The notes under the pieces are model-generated. The model was given only the letters and a program-made list of their open reading frames with translations. It was not told the DNA's origin and did no database searches. From WHTX01 sp038255145 (lineage in GTDB: Bacteria > Actinomycetota > Acidimicrobiia > Acidimicrobiales > CAIXPF01), in the NCBI GenBank assembly GCA_038255145.1, contig JBBSLP010000099.1:1-13771 (forward strand): a stretch of DNA of 13,771 bases, in the 5' to 3' direction. Of the stretch, positions 1 to 7,037 are shown piece after piece (positions within the stretch are counted from its first letter, which is position 1; every line of letters starts with the position of its first letter). The position numbers were made by a program, and so were the translations under genes.

Positions 1-1
1 A

Positions 2-988
2 AGGGCCCGCTGGGCGGCGGTGGCCGAGCCCCTGGTCGACCCCCTCACCGTGCTGGCCGCCTTCGTGACCAACGGGGGCAAGCGCCTGCGGCCCGCCTTC
101 TGCTGGTGGGCCTTCCTCGGTGCCGGCGGGCACCCCGACGACCCCCAGGTCATCGAGGCCTGCGCGGCCCTGGAGCTGCTGCACGCCTTCGCCCTGGTCC
201 ACGACGACGTCATGGACGGCTCCCCCACCCGGCGGGGGGCGGACACCGTGCACGTGACCTTCGCCCAGCGCCACGACGAGCGGGGTTGGCACGGCGAGGG
301 CCGCCGCTTCGGCGAGGGCATGGCCGTGCTCGTGGGCGACCTGGCCATCACCTACGCCGACGCCCTGTTGGCCACCGCTCCTCCTCAGGTGGTGGCCGTG
401 TACGGCGAGCTGAAGCTGGAGATGGTCATGGGCCAGTGCCTGGACATGCTCGGCGCGGCCCGGCGTGACCTGGCCGTGGACGAGGCCCGCCAGGTCGCCC
501 TGCTCAAGACGGCCAAGTACACCGTCGAGCGCCCCCTGCACCTGGGTGCGGCCCTGGCCGGTCGCCTCGACGACCTGGCCGGGCCCCTGTCCGCCTTCGG
601 CATCCCCCTGGGCGAGGCCTTCCAGCTGCGCGACGACGTGCTCGGCGCCTTCGGTGACGAGGCCACCACGGGAAAGCCCGTGGGCGAGGACTTCCGCGAG
701 GGCAAGCCCACCGTGCTGCTGGCCGTGACCCACGAGCGCCTGCGCCGGGCCGGTGACGCCCCCGGCCTGGCCGTGCTGCACGACGTGGGCCACCCCGACC
801 TCGACGAGGACGGGGTGACCGCCATCCGTGACGTGGTCGAGTCGAGCGGGGCCCGGGCCGAGGTCGAGGACATGATCACCACCCTGGTCGACCAGGGGTG
901 CACCGCCCTGGCCGCCGCCCCCCTGGAGCCGTCGGCCCGCCACGCCCTCGACGAGCTGGCCCGCTTCGTCGCCGGCCGAGCGGCCTGA
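2..988 (+). CDS. crtE: Geranylgeranyl diphosphate synthase (polyprenyl synthetase family), 5' partial
   Basis: A trans-isoprenyl diphosphate synthase that condenses IPP with allylic diphosphates, most likely to make the C20 precursor GGPP for carotenoids. Numbering from the GTG at 20: GGKRLRP is at 19-25, the first Asp-rich motif DDVMD at 62-66, and the second motif DDVLGAFGD at 205-213 in the DDxxG form common in actinobacteria. GKPVGEDFREGKPT follows at 218-231. The frame stays open to the left edge and the residues before GTG 20 look like the usual family N-terminus, so the real start probably lies outside the window; GTG 20 is only the first possible start seen here. It is followed after 6 bases by crtI and belongs to the crtE-crtI-crtB unit. 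Chain length (C15, C20 or C25) cannot be settled from motifs; the crt neighbours favour C20. Confidence 0.9.
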   Translation, partial: RARWAAVAEPLVDPLTVLAAFVTNGGKRLRPAFCWWAFLGAGGHPDDPQVIEACAALELLHAFALVHDDVMDGSPTRRGADTVHVTFAQRHDERGWHGEGRRFGEGMAVLVGDLAITYADALLATAPPQVVAVYGELKLEMVMGQCLDMLGAARRDLAVDEARQVALLKTAKYTVERPLHLGAALAGRLDDLAGPLSAFGIPLGEAFQLRDDVLGAFGDEATTGKPVGEDFREGKPTVLLAVTHERLRRAGDAPGLAVLHDVGHPDLDEDGVTAIRDVVESSGARAEVEDMITTLVDQGCTALAAAPLEPSARHALDELARFVAGRAA

Positions 989-994
989 GGTCGG

Positions 995-2482
995 GTGCAC
1001 GTCACCATCGTCGGGGCCGGGCTGTCCGGCCTGGCCACGGCCTGCCACCTGGTGGGTGCGGGGCACGAGGTCCTGGTGTTGGAAGCGGGGTCCACCCCCG
1101 GCGGCCGGGCCGGCCAGTTCACCGATGCCGGGTACACGTTCGACACCGGGCCCACCGTGTTGACCATGGTCGACCTGCTGGCCGAGCCCTTCGCCGCGGC
1201 CGGGGCCCGCCTCGAGGACCACGTCACCCTGCACCGCCTCGACCCCGCCTACCGGGCCACGTTCGCCGACGGCAGCGAGCTGCGGGTGCGGGCCGAGGCC
1301 GGGGCCATGATCGAGGAGATCGCCGCGGTGTGCGGCGGGGCCGAGGCGGCGGCGTTCGAGCGCTTCGTGACGTGGCTGGGCCAGCTCTACAAGGTCGAGC
1401 TCGACCACTTCATCGCCCGCAACTTCGACTCCCCCCTGGACTTCGCCCACGACCTCGGCCCCCTCGTCACCCTCGTCAGGCTGGGTGGGCTGCGGAAGCT
1501 GTCGAGCCAGGTGGGCCGGTTCTTCTCCGACGACCGGTTGCGACGGTTGTTCTCGTTCCAGGCCCTCTACGCCGGCCTGTCGCCCTTCGAGGCCCTGGCC
1601 ATCTACGCGGTGATCGCCTACATGGACACCGTGGCCGGGGTGTGGTTCCCCCAGGGCGGCATGCACCAGGTGGCCGTGGGCCTGGCCGCCGCGGCCAACG
1701 CCGCCGGGGTCACGTTCCGCTACGACACCGAGGTCACCTCGGTGACCGCCGGGCACCCCGTCACCCTGCGCCTCGCGGGTGGGGGAGCCGAGGGCGAGGA
1801 ACTGCGCACCGACGCCGTCGTCCTCAGCCCCGACCTGCCCGTCGCCTACACCGACCTGCTCGACGTCCAGGCCCCCCGGGCCGCCCGCAAGGGTCGCTTC
1901 TCGCCCTCGTGCCTGTTGTGGCTGGTGGGCATGCGTGGGGACGCACCGGAGGCGGCCGAGCACCACAACATCCACTTCGGGGGCCAGTGGAAGGGCGCGT
2001 TCGCCGACCTCGACGCCGGCCGGTCCATGCGTGACCCCTCCCTGCTGGTGTCCGTCCCCAGCCGCACCGACCCCGGCCTGGCCCCGCCCGGCGGTCACGT
2101 GCTCTACGTGCTCGAACCGGTGCCCAACCTCGACGGGACCGTGGACTGGTCCCTGGAGCGGCCCCGCAACGCCGAGCGCCTGGCCGGCCACCTCGACCAC
2201 CTGGGCTACGGCGGCGAGATCGAGGTGTGCCACACCACCGACCCCCTGGACTGGCGGGACCGGGGCATGGCCCGGGGGACCCCGTTCGCCCTGGCCCACC
2301 TGTTCCGCCAGAGCGGCCCCTTCCGACCCAACAACGTCGATCGGCGCCTCCCCGGGGTGGTCTTCACCGGTTCGGGTACGGTCCCCGGCGTGGGGGTACC
2401 GATGGTGCTGATCTCGGGCCGGTTGGCGGCCGAACGTGTCGAGGAGCTGGCCCGTGACCAGCGGGGACGGGTGGGGTCGTGA
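995..2482 (+). CDS. crtI: Phytoene desaturase (CrtI-type, FAD-dependent)
   Basis: Introduces double bonds into phytoene, probably four steps to all-trans lycopene. The 495-residue length is normal for bacterial CrtI. The N-terminus has the dinucleotide-binding fold (VTIVGAGLSGLA, then an LEAG strand end and GGRAGQF). The C-terminus has the family signature around TGSGTVPGVGVPMVLISG followed by RLAAERV, which binds the FAD. The GTG start at 995 has GAGG 4 bases upstream and lies 6 bases after the crtE stop, so the two are co-transcribed. The crtI stop overlaps the crtB start by 4 bases. CrtI-like enzymes also include diapophytoene desaturases and carotenoid oxidases; the neighbouring GGPP-type synthase and the C40 cyclase support phytoene as substrate. 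Confidence 0.93.
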   Translation: MHVTIVGAGLSGLATACHLVGAGHEVLVLEAGSTPGGRAGQFTDAGYTFDTGPTVLTMVDLLAEPFAAAGARLEDHVTLHRLDPAYRATFADGSELRVRAEAGAMIEEIAAVCGGAEAAAFERFVTWLGQLYKVELDHFIARNFDSPLDFAHDLGPLVTLVRLGGLRKLSSQVGRFFSDDRLRRLFSFQALYAGLSPFEALAIYAVIAYMDTVAGVWFPQGGMHQVAVGLAAAANAAGVTFRYDTEVTSVTAGHPVTLRLAGGGAEGEELRTDAVVLSPDLPVAYTDLLDVQAPRAARKGRFSPSCLLWLVGMRGDAPEAAEHHNIHFGGQWKGAFADLDAGRSMRDPSLLVSVPSRTDPGLAPPGGHVLYVLEPVPNLDGTVDWSLERPRNAERLAGHLDHLGYGGEIEVCHTTDPLDWRDRGMARGTPFALAHLFRQSGPFRPNNVDRRLPGVVFTGSGTVPGVGVPMVLISGRLAAERVEELARDQRGRVGS

Positions 2483-3387
2483 GCTCACCCGAGCGGCGCA
2501 TCACGCTGGAGGAGAGCTACGCCCGGTGCCGGGCGCTGAACCGCCAGGCGGGCACGACGTACTTCTGGGCCACCCAGGTGCTGCCCACGGTCAAGCGCCA
2601 CCACGTGCACGCGCTGTACGCCTTCTGCCGCTACGCCGACGACATCGTCGACGGGCTGGGTCCGGTGCCCATGGCCGCCAGGGAGGTCGCCCTCATCGAG
2701 TTCGGCGACCGCTTCTTCGTCGACCTCGACAAGGGCCGGTCCGACGATCCCATCCTGCGGGCCGTGGTCCACACCGCCCTCGCCTTCGACCTCGAACCGT
2801 CGCTGTTCCACCGCTTCCTGCGGTCCATGCGCATGGACCTGACCGTGGAGCGCTACGAGACGTGGGCCGACCTGTGCGACTACATGGACGGTTCGGCCGC
2901 CGTCATCGGCGAGATGATGTTGCCCCTGCTCGAACCCACCTCCGACGAGGCCCTGCAGCCCGCCCGTGACCTGGGCCTGGCCTTCCAGCTGACCAACTTC
3001 CTGCGTGACGTGGGCGAGGACCTCGACCGGGGCCGCGTGTACCTGCCCCAGGAGGACGTCCGGCGCTTCGGGGCCGACCCCGCGCTGCGCCGGGTCACCC
3101 CCGAGTGGGAGGCCCTGATGCGCTTCGAGATCGAGCGCAACCGCGAGTTGTACGTGTCGGCCGACCGGGGCCTGGCCCTGCTGCCCGACTCGACCCGGCC
3201 GGCCATCGTGGCCGCCCGCCGGCTCTACGGCGGCATCCTCGACCAGGTCGAGGGCAACGGCTACGACGTCTTCTCGACCCGGGCCCGCATCTCCACCTGG
3301 CGCAAGGTGGCCGCCGCTGCGGTCTCGTCGGCCGCCCTGGCCCGGGCCCGGATCCGGGCCGGCACCACCGGGGCCAGCATCCCGTAG
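2479..3387 (+). CDS. crtB: Phytoene synthase (squalene/phytoene synthase family)
   Basis: Condenses two GGPP molecules head to head to give phytoene, the first committed step of C40 carotenoid synthesis. The protein has 302 residues. It carries the first Asp-rich motif in YAFCRYADDIVDG (47-59) and the second in QLTNFLRDVGEDLDRGR (170-186), followed by VYLPQED; YMDGSAAVIG lies at 135-144. The GTG start at 2479 overlaps the crtI stop as GTGA, implying translational coupling. The last 127 bases are antisense to the 3' end of crtZ. Diapophytoene or squalene synthase activity is possible for the family, but the adjacent crtE and cyclase genes favour phytoene. Confidence 0.94.
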   Translation: MSSPERRITLEESYARCRALNRQAGTTYFWATQVLPTVKRHHVHALYAFCRYADDIVDGLGPVPMAAREVALIEFGDRFFVDLDKGRSDDPILRAVVHTALAFDLEPSLFHRFLRSMRMDLTVERYETWADLCDYMDGSAAVIGEMMLPLLEPTSDEALQPARDLGLAFQLTNFLRDVGEDLDRGRVYLPQEDVRRFGADPALRRVTPEWEALMRFEIERNRELYVSADRGLALLPDSTRPAIVAARRLYGGILDQVEGNGYDVFSTRARISTWRKVAAAAVSSAALARARIRAGTTGASIP

Positions 3388-3776
3388 GGGGCACCGTCGA
3401 AGCGGTGGTGCAGGCCGTGGGCCTGGCGCAGGTGCTCGAGGCCCCGCACGTGGCGGGGCAGCACATCGACGCGCCGGTGGATGTACAGGTCGTGCACCGC
3501 CGCGTAGGCCGCCCCGTAGGCGGTGACGCCGACGCCCACCGGGACCAGGGCCACCAGGCCGTCGGCGAAGGTGCCCAGGGCCATGGCCAGGATGGTCACC
3601 GCGGCGAAGCCCACGGGGAACAGGTCGTTGGCCTCGAAGGCGGTACCCGTGGGCTGGTGGTGGCTGCGGTGCAGCAGCCAGCCGGGCCCGTGGAAGAGGG
3701 TGCGGTGGAGCACGGCGGTGATGGGCTCCATGAGCACGAAGGCGCCCGCGGCCAGGCCGACGTCGCCCCAGCTCAC
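3261..3776 (-). CDS. crtZ: Beta-carotene hydroxylase (CrtZ type, fatty acid hydroxylase superfamily)
   Basis: A membrane di-iron hydroxylase expected to add hydroxyls at C3/C3' of beta-carotene rings, giving cryptoxanthin and zeaxanthin. The 171-residue product carries the four histidine clusters of the family: H24xxxxH29, H36xxH39H40, H95xxxxH100 and H120xxH123H124, plus the conserved PYGML after the last cluster (130-134). Hydrophobic segments lie at about 8-23 and 54-93. The GTG start (3776) overlaps the crtYd stop as GTGA. The C-terminal 40 or so residues, past PYGML, are encoded antisense to the end of crtB; the crtB stop codon lies opposite the PYG codons. It is the last gene of the minus-strand carotenoid unit. 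Confidence 0.88.
   Translation of the reverse strand: MSWGDVGLAAGAFVLMEPITAVLHRTLFHGPGWLLHRSHHQPTGTAFEANDLFPVGFAAVTILAMALGTFADGLVALVPVGVGVTAYGAAYAAVHDLYIHRRVDVLPRHVRGLEHLRQAHGLHHRFDGAPYGMLAPVVPARIRARARAADETAAAATLRQVEMRARVEKTS
3345..3360. repeat. Perfect 16-bp palindrome in the crtB/crtZ overlap
   Basis: GGCCCGGATCCGGGCC reads the same on both strands. It could form a 6-bp all-GC stem with a GATC loop in either transcript. It lies in coding sequence of both crtB (about 25 bases before its stop) and crtZ. It has no T-tract. A role in ending or slowing converging transcription is inference. Confidence 0.4.
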
Positions 3777-4090
3777 GGCTGGTCCTCGCCGCGCCGGCCG
3801 AGCTGCTCCCAGGTGACGATCGTCAGGGTGATCATGGCGAAACCGAACCCGAAGTCCTCGATGGGGGAGTCGAAGAAGATCCTGATCCCGGAGAAGGTGT
3901 CCGGGGCGTACAGCACGATCGGCGAGGACAGCTTGGTGAGCCACCCGTCGACGAAGATCTGGAAGAACCAGACGATGCCCATGCTCAGCCAGAAGCTGCT
4001 CCGACGCAAGACGCCGGTGCGGGCCACGACCAGCTCCCAGGCTACGACGGCCACGATGGCTGCCACGGTCATCACCGTGTACCAGGGCAC
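3773..4090 (-). CDS. crtYd: Lycopene beta-cyclase subunit B (CrtYd)
   Basis: Second half of the heterodimeric membrane lycopene cyclase found in actinobacteria; with CrtYc it closes the beta rings of lycopene. About 105 residues with three hydrophobic segments, and the family motif SPIEDFGFGFAMI near the C-terminus, holding the PxE(D) acid pair thought to be catalytic. I chose GTG 4090 (product MPWYTVMT...) because GGAG sits 9 bases upstream and the protein then begins directly at the first membrane helix; GTG 4105 and an ATG further upstream at 4156 are alternatives. It starts 17 bases after the crtYc stop and its own stop overlaps the crtZ start. Related C50 cyclases (CrtYf/LbtA types) exist, but no C50 elongase gene is present here. 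Confidence 0.87.
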   Translation of the reverse strand: MPWYTVMTVAAIVAVVAWELVVARTGVLRRSSFWLSMGIVWFFQIFVDGWLTKLSSPIVLYAPDTFSGIRIFFDSPIEDFGFGFAMITLTIVTWEQLGRRGEDQP

Positions 4091-4107
4091 CCCATCTGGC
4101 TCCACCG

Positions 4108-4437
4108 CTACCGGCCCCGCAGCTTGGTGACGGTGGCGAAGGTGAGCAGGCCGCACAGGGGGATGGCCACGAAGAAGGCCAGCTCCTCGATGGGCAGGTC
4201 ACCGGGCAGCGTCCACCCGGTGACGTAGCGGGGGTCGAAGGTCCAATGGCCCAGGCGGATGGCCACCAGGTCCCACAGGGTGAAGACGACCACGGTGGGG
4301 ACGAGGGCGGCCAACAGCCGGCGGGGGCGGCGGTAGACCCGGGCCCCGAGCACGAGCTCGAGGGGGAGGGTCACGGCCAGGCTCAGGGCGAGGACGATCA
4401 GGTACTGGAAGCGGTCGAGGTCCATGGCCGTGCTCAC
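4108..4437 (-). CDS. crtYc: Lycopene beta-cyclase subunit A (CrtYc)
   Basis: First half of the heterodimeric lycopene cyclase. The 109-residue protein has three membrane segments and the family motif LPIEELAFFVAIPLCGLLTF near the C-terminus, matching the PxE(E)xxFF signature. The GTG start (4437) overlaps the stop of the upstream acyltransferase gene as GTGA. An internal ATG at 4425 (MDLDRFQY...) is a possible alternative start. It lies directly upstream of crtYd, the usual order, so the two subunits are made together. Confidence 0.87.
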   Translation of the reverse strand: MSTAMDLDRFQYLIVLALSLAVTLPLELVLGARVYRRPRRLLAALVPTVVVFTLWDLVAIRLGHWTFDPRYVTGWTLPGDLPIEELAFFVAIPLCGLLTFATVTKLRGR

Positions 4438-4928
4438 CCACCCGTCCGTCGGGGCCGCAGGACACGGCGCAGTCGGGCCCGGTTGTAGCGCTGCACGACG
4501 AGGCAGGGCACGTTGGCCACCACCCCGTAGGCCACCATGGCCGCGGCGAGCACGGGTGGGTTCCACAGGGTGAACAGCAGGCTGGCGCCCAGCAGGGTGC
4601 GGTGCACCCATTCGGCCCGGCGGGTCTCGACCACCAGGCGGCCCAGGGTGGCGGGGTCGTGGCTGGACAGGCCCCGCTTGGACACCCCGCCGCGGAACAG
4701 CGCTCCGGCCTCAGGCAGGTGGTCCTTCCAGCGGCGGATGCCGAGACGGGTGTAGAGACGGCCGTCGTCCTCGAAGCCCCGCAGCCGGCTGAAGGCGGTG
4801 TCGTGCCCGAGGCGGGTCACGGGGATGCGGTGCCCGGCGTAACCCACGGCCGTGGACAGCACCCCCCAGGCGGCGATGTCGAGCACCACGGTGGGGACGA
4901 GGCCCAGGTCGATCGGTGGCCAGCTCAT
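4434..4928 (-). CDS. Carotenoid glycoside acyltransferase, CrtO family (glycosyl-4,4'-diaponeurosporenoate acyltransferase-like)
   Basis: Resembles Staphylococcus aureus CrtO, the membrane acyltransferase that esterifies the sugar of the staphyloxanthin precursor with a fatty acid. The 164-residue length fits the family. Shared features recalled from the S. aureus protein are a first membrane segment (about 8-28), an arginine/lysine-tryptophan-lysine stretch (RRWKDHLPEAG, about 65-75), VETRRAEWVH (about 99-108) and the C-terminal ANVPCLVVQRYNRARL. ATG 4928 overlaps the upstream glycosyltransferase stop as ATGA, and its own stop overlaps crtYc, so it sits in a tightly coupled operon. The likely substrate here is a glycosylated hydroxycarotenoid, not a diaponeurosporenoate, because no CrtP/CrtNb oxidase is seen; that is inference. 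This CrtO is unrelated to the beta-carotene ketolase of the same name. Confidence 0.78.
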   Translation of the reverse strand: MSWPPIDLGLVPTVVLDIAAWGVLSTAVGYAGHRIPVTRLGHDTAFSRLRGFEDDGRLYTRLGIRRWKDHLPEAGALFRGGVSKRGLSSHDPATLGRLVVETRRAEWVHRTLLGASLLFTLWNPPVLAAAMVAYGVVANVPCLVVQRYNRARLRRVLRPRRTGG

Positions 4929-6079
4929 GCCCGCTGTCCTTCGGGCCGTGGTGGTCCGGGGCGGCCCCGGCCCACAGCCAGGTCGCGCCCCCGCCAGCGC
5001 ACCTGGCGGCGCACCACCAGCAACCACGCCGAGCGGGCCACCAGGGCCATGAAGACCAGACCGTGGAGGGGGTGGAGGAGGACGGGGGAGGGGCCGAAGC
5101 GACCGACCCGGCGCAGCAGCACGGTCAGCTGGGCGGCGAAGGCCAGGTAACCGATGACGGCCAGGCCGATGCGGGCTCGGTCGGCGTCGATCAGGCCCAT
5201 CAAGGCGCCGGGCAGGGAGCTCACGAGGGCGCCCACCCACAGCACGGCCGCGGCCAGGGCCGCCGGTGGGGTGCCGCCGGCACCGGCGGCCAGGTTCTTC
5301 GTCCAGCCCTCGACCAGCTGTCGGGGCCCGTTCGGGTACATGCGGTAGCTGACCAGGCCGGCCCCGGCCACGGCGGTGACGGGCAGGCCCAGAGCCGCGA
5401 CCCGGCGGGCCAGGGCCACGTCCTCGATGACCTCGCCGGCCACGGCGGCCATGCCGCCGACGCGGGCCAGGTCGGCGCGGCCGATGGCCAGACAGGGTCC
5501 GAAGGCCACGTCGGTGCGGCCGTGGCGGCCGGGCCACGCGGCACCCGTGCCCATGACGGCCACCAGGTTGGGCAGGGCCGAGAAGCGCTCCCACCAGCGC
5601 TCGGTGGCGTGCCAGGGGGCGACGGAGAGCAGGCCCTCCCCGCCGCGGCCGGCGTGAGCCGTGACCAGCCCGTCGAGGGCGCCGGGGGCCAACCGGACGT
5701 CGGCGTCGATGAAGACGAGCAGGTCGCCGGTGGCGGCGGCGACGCCCTGGTCGAGGGCCCAGGGCTTGCCCGCCCAGCCCGGGGGGAGGGGGAGGCCGGT
5801 GACGAGGGTGGCGCCGTGGTGGGCCCGGACGGCGGCGGCGGTGCCGTCGGTGGAGCCGTCGTCCACCACCACCAACTGGTCGGGTGGGCGGCGATGGCTG
5901 GCCAGGTCGGCCAGCAGGAGGGGGAGGGAGCGCTCCTCGTCGCGGGCGGGCACGATCACGGTGATCGACGTGCTCGTGTCCGACGGTGCGGCGGTGGCAG
6001 CCAGGGTGGGCAGGTGCCAGGCGAGGACCCAGCCTGCCAACCAGCCCACGACGAGCACGACCGCGCCGAACCAGGTCAC
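4925..6079 (-). CDS. Family 2 glycosyltransferase, CrtQ-like (carotenoid glycosyltransferase)
   Basis: A membrane GT-A fold glycosyltransferase, probably adding a sugar from a nucleotide donor to a carotenoid. In the 384-residue product a membrane helix (4-22) precedes the catalytic domain: VPARDEERSLPLLL (43-56), VVDDGSTDGT (71-80), FIDADVR with the DxD motif (123-129) and the catalytic ED pair at 219-220. RMYPNG (246-251) and VMGTG (175-179) recall S. aureus CrtQ. Three membrane segments follow at about 270-295, 303-325 and 335-357. Start GTG 6079 was chosen because the protein then begins at the membrane helix; the frame stays open upstream and no strong ribosome site is visible, so the start is uncertain. 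First gene of the crtQ-crtO-crtYc-crtYd-crtZ unit. A CruC-type or general lipid glycosyltransferase is the alternative. Confidence 0.8.
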   Translation of the reverse strand: MTWFGAVVLVVGWLAGWVLAWHLPTLAATAAPSDTSTSITVIVPARDEERSLPLLLADLASHRRPPDQLVVVDDGSTDGTAAAVRAHHGATLVTGLPLPPGWAGKPWALDQGVAAATGDLLVFIDADVRLAPGALDGLVTAHAGRGGEGLLSVAPWHATERWWERFSALPNLVAVMGTGAAWPGRHGRTDVAFGPCLAIGRADLARVGGMAAVAGEVIEDVALARRVAALGLPVTAVAGAGLVSYRMYPNGPRQLVEGWTKNLAAGAGGTPPAALAAAVLWVGALVSSLPGALMGLIDADRARIGLAVIGYLAFAAQLTVLLRRVGRFGPSPVLLHPLHGLVFMALVARSAWLLVVRRQVRWRGRDLAVGRGRPGPPRPEGQRA

Positions 6080-6239
6080 CGGTGGCGCACCGCGCGGTCC
6101 CGCACCGCTCCAGCTTCGTCCACCACGGGCCCCTGGTCTCAACCGACGCCCGCCGGAGCCCTGGGGCCCAGCGGCGTCCGAGCCGGGCGCGGGGCCGACT
6201 TGGTGGGATCCACCACCGTGGCCGTGGGCGGGCGTGCCC
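6080..6239. other. Intergenic region between the metalloprotease and carotenoid tailoring genes
   Basis: 160 bases that should hold the promoter of the minus-strand carotenoid unit. I see no clear -35/-10 pair. It contains a long-spaced inverted repeat, GGGCCCC (6125-6131) with GGGGCCC (6161-6167), and the hairpin at 6201-6215 listed separately. Confidence 0.4.
6201..6215 (-). terminator. Short hairpin downstream of the metalloprotease gene
   Basis: TGGTGG-GAT-CCACCA forms a 6-bp stem with a 3-base loop about 25 bases after the metalloprotease stop. No T-tract follows on the minus strand, so it is a weak terminator candidate. Confidence 0.3.
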
Positions 6240-7037
6240 TCAGCAGCGGTCGGCGGCGGGGGTGGTCTGGCCGGCGAGGCGGTCGATGAGGTCGATCTGG
6301 GTGGCGTCGGGGGCCCCGGCGAAGGTGGACCACGACGCCCGTCCCACCTGGGCCACGGCGAAGGTCTCGGCGAAGTCGCCGGCGCCGCTGGCGAAGTCGC
6401 TGTCACCGTCGCCCACGTACCAGCGGTCGGTGGCCGCACGACCCCGGGCCTCCATCCAGTCGTAGCGGTCGGCCCAGCACATGTAGGTGACGTCGACGGC
6501 GTGGCCCAGCTCGTGGGCCACCACCCCGGCCAGGTCGGCAGGGGTCTGGTCGGCCCGCACGAAGATCTCGATGCGACGGTCCCTGACCAGGGTCATGCCG
6601 TAGTAGTCCTCGTTGCGGCCCTCGAAGCTGATCTCCCAGCCCGGCAGGCGCTGGGCCCAGGGGAAGCTGATCAGGGCCATGGCCTGCGCCGCCTGGCCGT
6701 CGGCCCCGACATCACCGGTGGTGACGAAGCCCACGGGCAGGCTCAGGTCCACAGCCGTGTCCGCCGTGTCCGCCGTGTCCGCCGTGTCCGCCGTGGCCGC
6801 CGTGGCCACGCCCGCGGTCGCCGTCGAGGCCGAGGTGGAGCGCGACGCCGAGGGCGCGGCGGTGGCGGGCTGCGAGCTGGGCACGGTGCCGCCGGTGGGA
6901 CGGGACACGATCAGGGAGAGGAGCAGGGCGCCGACGAGGAGGGCGAGCAGGGCCGGGGGCATGCGATGCCACGCCGACCGGTCGGCCGCATAGGCCATCC
7001 CCTGCGCCCGCTGGGTACCCATGTCGTCCGTGTCCAC
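6240..7037 (-). CDS. Membrane-anchored HExxH zinc metalloprotease-like protein
   Basis: A 265-residue protein with a short cytoplasmic N-terminus, one membrane helix (about 27-45), a low-complexity Ala/Thr/Ser/Pro linker (48-96) and an extracytoplasmic domain. The domain has the zincin motif VVAHELGHAVD with H175, E176 and H179, and a possible third ligand Glu224 in GDFAETFA, so it has the residues of a working zinc peptidase. Substrate and family are not recognised. GTG 7037 was chosen because GGGGAG lies 9 bases upstream; an ATG at 7094 would add 19 residues unlike a signal, and ATG 7022 is also possible. The linker contains a run of Ala-Asp-Thr triplets from a 9-bp DNA repeat. It is a single gene, separated from usp upstream by about 300 bases. 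It could be a structural or inactive homologue; no target is nearby. Confidence 0.75.
   Translation of the reverse strand: MDTDDMGTQRAQGMAYAADRSAWHRMPPALLALLVGALLLSLIVSRPTGGTVPSSQPATAAPSASRSTSASTATAGVATAATADTADTADTADTAVDLSLPVGFVTTGDVGADGQAAQAMALISFPWAQRLPGWEISFEGRNEDYYGMTLVRDRRIEIFVRADQTPADLAGVVAHELGHAVDVTYMCWADRYDWMEARGRAATDRWYVGDGDSDFASGAGDFAETFAVAQVGRASWSTFAGAPDATQIDLIDRLAGQTTPAADRC
6754..6807 (-). repeat. 9-bp in-frame tandem repeat in the metalloprotease linker
   Basis: Four perfect GCCGTGTCC units (6754-6789) are followed by two GCCGTGGCC units (6790-6807). Read on the minus strand they encode Ala-Asp-Thr triplets and then Ala-Ala-Thr. The unit length is a multiple of three, so slippage would change linker length without breaking the frame. 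Confidence 0.85.

Noticed and set aside
4108..4437. C50 carotenoid cyclase (CrtYe/f type) assignment for the split cyclase
   Set aside because: No lycopene elongase (CrtEb/LbtBC) is present and crtZ follows, so beta-cyclisation of lycopene is simpler. Motifs alone cannot fully separate the two.
4434..5594. Long minus-strand frame extending upstream from the CrtO-like gene
   Set aside because: Upstream of 4928 it lies within the glycosyltransferase gene in another frame, with a Gly/Pro/Arg-rich composition and no domain. The ATGA junction at 4925-4928 gives the real start.
4916..6289. Long plus-strand frame opposite the glycosyltransferase
   Set aside because: Composition (Gly, Gln, Ala, His rich, no motifs) is typical of an antisense shadow of a GC-rich gene; the minus strand has clear GT2 motifs.
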